From: Spirosoma aureum
GTDB lineage: Bacteria > Bacteroidota > Bacteroidia > Cytophagales > Spirosomataceae
DNA length: 64,000 nt
Assembly: GCF_011604685.1 (NCBI RefSeq)
Contig: NZ_CP050063.1
Span: 4,734,501-4,798,500 of the forward strand
Reading direction: 5' to 3'
Shown: piece after piece, positions 58,521-64,000 of the stretch
Numbering within the stretch: position 1 is the first letter of the stretch
Layout: every line of letters starts with the position of its first letter
Notes under the pieces: generated by a model
The model's database searches: none
What the model saw: only the letters and a program-made list of their open reading frames with translations
What the model was told of the DNA's origin: nothing
Translations under genes and position numbers: made by a program

Positions 58521-59192
58521 ATGGAAACGCTCGAAAAAATCCGTAAGGCGTACACCGAGTACGTACTGGAAAATGGAAAACAACCCACCTCCGTCTTTCA
58601 GTTTGCCAGGAAACTAAAGCTGGCCGAGGCTGACTTTTATAACGACTACGCATCGTTTGATGCAATAGAAGCTGATATCTGGTTAACGTTCTTTAACCAG
58701 GCAAAAGCAACCGTTGAGGCTGACGATACCTACCAAGGTTATTCGGTCAGGGAAAAATTGCTTGCCTTTTATTATACCTGGATCGAGTTACTCAAAGCAC
58801 AGCGCAGTTTTGTTGTCTATAGTTTTGGGCGGCTGCGTGCAGAAAGCGGCATACACAGTGCTCGGGGCAGGTTGTCCGGCAGCCTTTCGACTAAAACCCA
58901 GGTTCTGAATCCCTTTAAAGAAGCTTTCTTCGACTATGCCCGCGATCTTTTGGCTGAAGGCCGGGAAAGTAAAGAGGTAGAACCACGTCCGTTCATTACC
59001 GATCGTTACCCGAATGCTTTATGGGCTCAAACGCTCTATTTACTCGATTTCTGGGTACGTGATGTCAGTAAAAACTTCGAGAAAACCGATACCGCTATCG
59101 AAAAAGCCGTTAACACCGCCTTCGATCTTATTGGTCGTTCTCCGCTCGATACCCTGTTCGACTTCGCCAAATTTATCTATCAGAATAAATAA
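58521..59192 (+). CDS. TetR-like regulator with degenerate HTH
   Basis: The 223-residue all-helical protein starts with a TetR-like N-terminal helix (LEKIRKAYTEYVLENGKQPTSVFQFARKLKLAEADFY) that keeps the HTH spacing but is divergent. The rest resembles a TetR C-terminal ligand/dimer domain. It sits 93 bp upstream of an AarF/ABC1 kinase gene. That pairing is common in Bacteroidota, as far as I recall, so the two probably work together. Confidence 0.7.
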   Translation: METLEKIRKAYTEYVLENGKQPTSVFQFARKLKLAEADFYNDYASFDAIEADIWLTFFNQAKATVEADDTYQGYSVREKLLAFYYTWIELLKAQRSFVVYSFGRLRAESGIHSARGRLSGSLSTKTQVLNPFKEAFFDYARDLLAEGRESKEVEPRPFITDRYPNALWAQTLYLLDFWVRDVSKNFEKTDTAIEKAVNTAFDLIGRSPLDTLFDFAKFIYQNK

Positions 59193-59285
59193 GCGAATGG
59201 AGGTACGAACGATAGCGTGTTTAATTGGCTAAGCCAGTTCCACACGGTCATTTGTTCACCCTGTCGCGCAATCACTCATTAACAA

Positions 59286-60611
59286 ATGAAAACCCAAAAC
59301 TCCGTTCCAACGACCAAAGTTGCCCGTGCCAGCCAGTTTGTGAAGGCCGGGGTGAAGGTCGGCGGGAATTATATAAAACATTATAGTAAAAAGCTTCTTG
59401 ACCCCGATTTATCGAAAGAGGAATTGCACAAGGACAATGCGGCTGATATTTACGAAGCATTAAGCGAATTGAAGGGCTCTGCTCTGAAAATGGCCCAGAT
59501 GCTGAGTATGGACCGTGGCTTGTTACCCGTGGCTTATTCCGACAAGTTTACCATGGCGCAGTATTCAGCGCCACCGTTGTCGGGTCCGCTGGTTGTCAAG
59601 ACGTTCAAGACTTATTTTGGGAAAACCCCGACCCAGTTGTTCGATAAATTTAACATTGATGCTGTCAATGCAGCCAGTATTGGTCAGGTTCATCTGGCCT
59701 GGAAAGACGGGAAGAAGCTGGCCGTGAAGGTACAATATCCTGGCGTAGCCGATGCCGTGAGTTCTGACCTGAAAATAGCCAAACCGCTGGCCGTTCGGTT
59801 GCTGAATCTGAATGAGCGAGATATTGACCGGTATATGGGAGAGGTAGAATCGAAACTCCTCGAAGAAACCGATTATGAACTAGAGCTCCGTCGCTCAATT
59901 GAAATTTCGGAAGCCTGTGCCCATATACCGGGCCTGGTATTCCCCAAATACTATCCCGAATTTTCATCCAGACGCATCCTGACAATGGACTGGGTGGACG
60001 GACTTCACTTAAAAGATTTCCTGAAAACGAACCCGTCGCAGGCGATTCGGAACGAGATTGGGCAGGCACTGTGGGATTTTTACGATTTTCAGATTCATAC
60101 GTTACGGCAGGTTCACGCTGATCCGCATCCGGGGAACTTTCTGATGCGGCCTGATGGAACAATGGGCGTCATCGATTTTGGCTGCGTGAAGGTCATTCCT
60201 GAATTTTACTACGACAATTATTTTCGGCTTGTCAATCCTGACACCATCGAGAACAATGCTTTAACAGAGTCGATTTTTGAAAATCTGGAGTTTCTAACTC
60301 CACAGGATTCACCCAAAGACCGGGCATTTTTCTCGGATCTGTTTAAGCAGATGATCCGCATGCTGGGCGAGCCATTCGCCGTCGACGAGTTTGATTTTGG
60401 CGATGATACCTACTTTAATAAAGTATATGCCTTTGCCGAAGATTTGTCTAAAGTAGAGGAGTTGAAAAAGTCGAAAGTAGCACGGGGCTCGCAGGATGGT
60501 CTATACGTAAACCGAACGTACTACGGCCTTTACGCCATGCTTAATGAATTGAAAGCCAATGTGGTGACAACAAAACCCGAATGGTTGAAGTCGAAAAAGA
60601 TAGCAGCCTGA
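59286..60611 (+). CDS. AarF/ABC1/UbiB-family atypical kinase
   Basis: The 441-residue protein has the atypical-kinase motifs: KxGQ-like helix (SALKMAQMLSMD, about 65-76, with KMAQ in place of KxGQ), A-rich loop NAASIGQVHLA (128-138), K148 in LAVKVQYPG, ETDYELE (194-200), the catalytic HADPHPGNF (D279, N284) and DFG at 297-299. UbiB/COQ8 proteins support isoprenoid-quinone biosynthesis. In this menaquinone-using phylum the role is presumably a related membrane-lipid function. The Gly-to-Ala change in KxGQ is the odd point. It follows the TetR-like gene. Confidence 0.92.
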   Translation: MKTQNSVPTTKVARASQFVKAGVKVGGNYIKHYSKKLLDPDLSKEELHKDNAADIYEALSELKGSALKMAQMLSMDRGLLPVAYSDKFTMAQYSAPPLSGPLVVKTFKTYFGKTPTQLFDKFNIDAVNAASIGQVHLAWKDGKKLAVKVQYPGVADAVSSDLKIAKPLAVRLLNLNERDIDRYMGEVESKLLEETDYELELRRSIEISEACAHIPGLVFPKYYPEFSSRRILTMDWVDGLHLKDFLKTNPSQAIRNEIGQALWDFYDFQIHTLRQVHADPHPGNFLMRPDGTMGVIDFGCVKVIPEFYYDNYFRLVNPDTIENNALTESIFENLEFLTPQDSPKDRAFFSDLFKQMIRMLGEPFAVDEFDFGDDTYFNKVYAFAEDLSKVEELKKSKVARGSQDGLYVNRTYYGLYAMLNELKANVVTTKPEWLKSKKIAA

Positions 60612-60650
60612 TCCAGCGGCAGATACTTGTATTTAGATTCGACAACAAGG

Positions 60651-60678
60651 AAGCCCGATGGCAATCGCCATCGGGCTT
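60651..60678. terminator. Bidirectional terminator
   Basis: Arms AAGCCCGATGGC (60651-60662) and GCCATCGGGCTT (60667-60678) with a 4-nt loop and flanking A/T runs. It ends the AarF gene and the convergent beta-helix gene. Confidence 0.9.
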
Positions 60679-60686
60679 TTGGGTGG

Positions 60687-62239
60687 TTATAATCTACGGC
60701 GCTGAACGATGAAGGGGACACAAATTGAAGGTCGGCAAGCGGCAGACTCGTAGGCACCCATATCCACCCGGCCATCCTGAACGCGGGATTGCCCAACAAG
60801 GTCGGTAGCAGGTAAACCCGCTGTATCAGGATTACCCGCGTTGATGGCGGGACTGTTTAAACCCAGCCTGAAATTGCCAGTAGCGGGATTGACAAAAATC
60901 GGGTCAGTATTCAGGTTATTGCCTGCATTGTACCCGGGAGGGGCACTGACAAAATCCTGCGAGAGAAAGTTACCTCCAACGATAGAATTTCCAACCGTTG
61001 GAAAGGCCTGATAATCAAACGATATGGACTCATATTTATACGAAATATTATCCCAGATGATACAGTTTTTAATAACGGGATGAGGAAGGTTATTGTCATT
61101 CAGTTTATTGTAGCCGTCGCCATAGGCACTGTCCTGAATGGAAAAAGCCCCCCCGAATTCGATGACGACTTGTTTTGGGTGAAACTACAGTTAAAGAATC
61201 GAGGAGTACTGGTGCCATTGAAAAAAGACCCCGTAAATACAGCCCCACCTCCTGTTGCCTGATTACTGGTAAACAGGCAGTTATACAGGATCGGACTACA
61301 GTCCTGATTGTATGCATCGACAAAAAGGCCCCCTCCACTACCGCCAATGTTAAAACCGGCATGATTCCCGGTGAATATGCAATTGGTGATTTGTGGATTA
61401 CAGTTAATCACAAATACGCCACCGCCCCAAAATGAGCGGTTATCAAGGAACAAACATCCCTTGATCGACGTGTTGGTAAAGTTATGAAGATAAATAGCCC
61501 CGCCACTGCCCAGGCCAATGGATTCATTGGCTCTAAATAAGCAATTGCTGATCAGAAAAGTAGATCCTTGTCCGCATGTCCCTCCGCTACTATACAGACC
61601 GCTTCCAAAACTCCCCCTGTTTTGCTCGATTGTACAATTAGTTATGGACGGTGTGCTGCATTTAGTCAGGCTGATATTATGAATGCCTCCGCCAGTTTTG
61701 CCAATATCATTTGCCTGAACCTCCTGACCTAGCAGATAGGATGTCGGGCCGTTTGCCAGATTGGCAACTCCTTCCCGAACTGTCAATCCGTTCAGTTGGG
61801 TAGTTGCATCAACATCCTGAAAAAAAACAACATGGTATGAGTTATCCGCCTGAGAAACTGGTAAAGCTGAATGATCGGTTGTGTCGTGGGGTATGCCAAT
61901 ATCGCCCGACAAAATGGTTTTATTGGCTGTATAATTTCGTTGCCCCAGGCTAGTCTCAGATCCGGCAAAACCGCCATAAACAGATACCCCTGTTGCAATA
62001 CTAAACGAGGCTGCCCGATTGGTCGTCGTAGTCGGTTTGTACGTTCCAGCCGCTACCCAGAACTGTGTTCCGGCCGTTGCGATGGCTACACGATTAACTA
62101 ATTGCGCTCCAGATAGCGAATTAGCCCAGGAATTACCAGAGCCAGTACCAGATCCAGATGGGGTTACATAGACAATAGGTTGAGCGAATGAAAACAGTGA
62201 TAAAAATATATAGAAAATAAGAAAGGAAAGCTTTTTCAT
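60687..62239 (-). pseudogene. Secreted beta-helix (choice-of-anchor Q type) protein with a single-base frameshift in a G tract
   Basis: From ATG 62239 the frame reads a signal peptide (MKKLSFLIFYIFLSLFSFAQ) and beta-helix repeats such as GGGIHNISLTKCSTPSITNC, GLGSGGAIYLHNFTNTSI and GGGVFVINCNPQITNCIF. After NKSSSNSGG the frame leaves the family and stops at 61100. In the +1 frame the protein continues as AFSIQDSAYGDGYNK, then SPAINAGNPDTAGLPATDLVG and VDMGAYE, the usual C-terminal end of this family, to a stop at 60687. The shift is at a run of seven G (minus strand, 61148-61154). One extra G restores an intact 517-residue protein. It is either a pseudogene, a phase-variable gene in the OFF state or a sequencing error. 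Confidence 0.85.
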
Positions 62240-62461
62240 AAAAGTTGAAATAAAGTATGCTAATGCGAACAAACTTAAATAAAAATAACCTATTTAAGTC
62301 GAATTCAGTACCGAATTTGGTGGAAACTCCAGTAAGTGCATGGATTACCTTATAGACTTGAATTTATTGATTGGGTAACAGGATTACGATTATCAAAATA
62401 AAATCAGTGAAATTTACGTACTCATAAAGACTACACTGATCCGCCGAAGCGGTTAACGATA

Positions 62462-63043
62462 ATGTTGCTGACTACCCATACGCCCGAACCCCATGCCAAG
62501 CCCCGTTTCGACGATATCTTCATGGAGTTGGCCGTTAACCTCGCCCGACGGTCACATTGTATCAAAGCGCAGGTTGGCGCGGTGCTGACCCGCGATACCC
62601 GGATCATTTCCATTGGCTACAATGGCCCACCGGCAGGAACGCACAATTGTGATGAAGAATTTCAGGGCGCTGGTTGTCCCCGCGATTCCAAAGGGTCCTG
62701 TTCGCTGGCCTTGCATGCCGAAGAAAACGCAATACTTTATGCTGCCAAAAATGGCTCTGAGATCGAGGGGGCAACAATTTATGTAACGCTGTCGCCCTGT
62801 ATTGCCTGCGCCAGAATAATCTATAGCATGAAAATCGCCCGGGTGATCTACCTCCATTCATATGCTGAATACAAGGGAATTCCATCGGATGAAGGCGTCG
62901 ATTTCCTGCGCCGGTTTGGAGTTACAGTTGAACAGTATGAACCCGGCGAAGGCGTAACGCTACTGGCCGAACCGCCCCTGTCAGGTCCGGCTAACGCTCA
63001 GAAAACCGCCGGAACGCCGGAACGCGATTCGACTTTACGATGA
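62462..63043 (+). CDS. dCMP deaminase-family protein
   Basis: The 193-residue protein has the zinc-dependent cytidine/dCMP deaminase motifs: HAEEN at 85-89 (His85 ligand, Glu87 proton shuttle) and SPCIAC with Cys113 and Cys116 as ligands. The CDEEFQGAGCPRDSKGSCS segment has the extra cysteines typical of dCMP deaminase and ComEB. The enzyme makes dUMP for thymidylate synthesis. The C-terminal tail (about 170-193) is non-conserved. Its stop overlaps the acpH start by 4 bases. Confidence 0.93.
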   Translation: MLLTTHTPEPHAKPRFDDIFMELAVNLARRSHCIKAQVGAVLTRDTRIISIGYNGPPAGTHNCDEEFQGAGCPRDSKGSCSLALHAEENAILYAAKNGSEIEGATIYVTLSPCIACARIIYSMKIARVIYLHSYAEYKGIPSDEGVDFLRRFGVTVEQYEPGEGVTLLAEPPLSGPANAQKTAGTPERDSTLR

Positions 63044-63642
63044 ATATTCTGGCGCATGGTTATCTGTCAGCTAGAAACGACGGGTTATTGATCGGAAATT
63101 TTATCGGTGATTTCATTAAGGGAGATCCTACCCATCCGCGGCATAAACTTACACCCGACGAAGTGGCGGGCGTTCGCTTACACCGCGAAATCGACACATT
63201 TACGGACGCGCATCCCGATGTTGCGGCTGTCCGTGAGCTATTGCATCCGCGCTGCCATAAGTACGCAGGAGTGGCTGTCGATGTGTTTTTTGATCATTTT
63301 TTAGCTCGTAATTTCGATCAGTTGACCGGCGAGTCCTTACCTGATTTTACCCGGTATTTTTATACTGCCCTTCAGCGGCTTTCACCCCGTTTCCCGACGC
63401 CAGCAGCGCGTATGCTCAATGCACTGGTTCGCTATGATTGGGTAACGGGCTACCAGACTACCGAAGGTATCGACCAATCGCTGAAAGGCATTTCGCGTCG
63501 GACAGCCTTTCCGTCGGGTCTGGATACGGCAATTGCCGATTTGGTCCTTTATTATGACCAGATTGCCGAACACTTTACGCATTTCTGGCCGGAATTGGTT
63601 GCCCACGTTGAGCAAACACGAATACAGCTGTCAAAAGCATAA
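63040..63642 (+). CDS. acpH: ACP phosphodiesterase (AcpH family)
   Basis: The 200-residue protein matches AcpH: MNILAHGYLS, GNFIGDFIKG, VRLHREIDTFTDAHP and VAVDVFFDHFLARNF, with the HD-like His/Asp residues expected for metal binding. AcpH removes 4'-phosphopantetheine from acyl carrier protein. It is translationally coupled to the dCMP deaminase gene, which is likely only operon packing. Confidence 0.92.
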   Translation: MNILAHGYLSARNDGLLIGNFIGDFIKGDPTHPRHKLTPDEVAGVRLHREIDTFTDAHPDVAAVRELLHPRCHKYAGVAVDVFFDHFLARNFDQLTGESLPDFTRYFYTALQRLSPRFPTPAARMLNALVRYDWVTGYQTTEGIDQSLKGISRRTAFPSGLDTAIADLVLYYDQIAEHFTHFWPELVAHVEQTRIQLSKA

Positions 63643-63689
63643 AAAGGAGAATTGGCAAAGCGGGCAATGTATCGACTACACTCTGATTG

Positions 63690-64000
63690 TCAATTAATTG
63701 GTCCTGGCGGAAACAGCTGGAATTCGCGGATGCCGATACTCCCTACGGACTCCTGAATAACCAGTCTGAATCGTTTTGCCGTAACAGGAGTAATGGACTT
63801 TCGCCACTCGCTACCGGGTTGCTGGCCACTCGCTAGCGTAAACCATTGCTGATCTTTTTCGTATTGAATGGCAAATCGTCCGATCTGTGGGGTTAAAGCT
63901 GATGTTTTAGCAGGGATGAACGCATTAACCACCACCTGGCCAACTCGCTGAGGCTGGCCAAGATCAATTTCGAGCCAGCCAGTTGAGTTAAATAGCGCCT
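63690..64000 (-). CDS. Discoidin (F5/8 type C) domain, C-terminal end of a probable alpha-L-fucosidase; truncated by the window
   Basis: The frame is open to the right edge, so only the last about 103 residues are seen. They read STGWLEIDLGQPQRVGQV at the start, then FAIQYEKDQQWFTLASG, ITPVTAKRFRLVIQ and the closing IGIREFQLFPP, a discoidin carbohydrate-binding domain. This tail is common at the C-terminus of secreted GH29 alpha-L-fucosidases in Bacteroidota. The catalytic part lies outside the window, so the enzyme identity is inference. Confidence 0.75.
   Translation of the reverse strand, partial: ALFNSTGWLEIDLGQPQRVGQVVVNAFIPAKTSALTPQIGRFAIQYEKDQQWFTLASGQQPGSEWRKSITPVTAKRFRLVIQESVGSIGIREFQLFPPGPIN

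Noticed and set aside
1..64000. CRISPR array, insertion sequence, prophage or defence island
   Set aside because: No regularly spaced repeats, transposase, integrase, phage structural or known defence gene was seen; the repeats present are terminators and single inverted repeats.

Overview
The window looks like chromosome of a Bacteroidota bacterium of the order Cytophagales, most like Spirosoma and relatives. The evidence is a T9SS type B (CHU_C) tail and a T9SS type A tail on secreted proteins, a CRTAC1-like VCBS protein, DUF4421, DUF3127 and DUF4105 proteins, a 7TMR-DISM histidine kinase, a PadR gene paired with an FtsX-type permease that carries an N-terminal prefix, tRNA genes without encoded CCA, and near absence of Shine-Dalgarno sites. 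The genus is inference; no rRNA or other species marker is present.

Layout. Positions 1-8.6 kb hold secreted and carbohydrate-related genes: a 5'-truncated VCBS/ASPIC protein, a small minus-strand operon (SnoaL-like, 45-residue secreted peptide, SRPBCC), a diheme cytochrome c, and a two-gene glycosidase operon (DUF1680/GH127-like plus clan-A hydrolase). Positions 8.7-17.2 kb hold rsmI overlapping a DUF4105 membrane protein, a CE7 esterase, a hydroxyacid dehydrogenase, parC, a VOC protein and a SanA-like protein. Positions 17.4-20.4 kb hold a minus-strand three-gene operon of unknown function: a membrane-tethered Ppx/GppA-like protein, a PspA-like coiled-coil membrane protein and a soluble coiled-coil protein. 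Positions 20.5-27.9 kb hold msrA, miaE, an AddB-like nuclease, a TPR lipoprotein and a degenerate Nudix-wHTH regulator. Positions 28-37 kb are accessory in character: small hypothetical secreted or membrane proteins, a decayed alpha/beta-hydrolase pseudogene, a single-domain response regulator, an outer-membrane barrel plus lipoprotein pair, and about 1.5 kb with no convincing gene. Positions 37-44.3 kb hold a NarL-type two-component system, PadR with an FtsX-like permease, and a DUF4421 protein. Positions 44.3-45.1 kb hold tRNA-Leu(GAG), a DUF3127 protein with an SSB-like tail, and tRNA-Lys(TTT). The remainder is mostly housekeeping and envelope functions (SDR, CHU_C adhesin-like protein, rlmD, dnaB, phoH, M43 protease, GNAT, comEC, Spy-like, TetR-AarF, dCMP deaminase, acpH), plus a frameshifted beta-helix protein at 60.7-62.2 kb and the 3' end of a discoidin-domain protein, probably a fucosidase, at the right edge.

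Themes. Several operons overlap by a few bases (rsmI/DUF4105, kinase/regulator, phoH/M43, GNAT/comEC, dCMP deaminase/acpH). Intergenic terminators are often unusually long perfect hairpins of 20-33 bp. No insertion sequence, prophage, CRISPR array or recognisable defence island was found. The best candidates for undescribed biology are the three-gene Ppx-like/coiled-coil operon, the G-tract frameshift in the beta-helix protein, the DUF3127 gene with an SSB-type tail bounded by a 33-bp palindrome that runs into tRNA-Lys, and the phased TGTCC half-sites upstream of padR.
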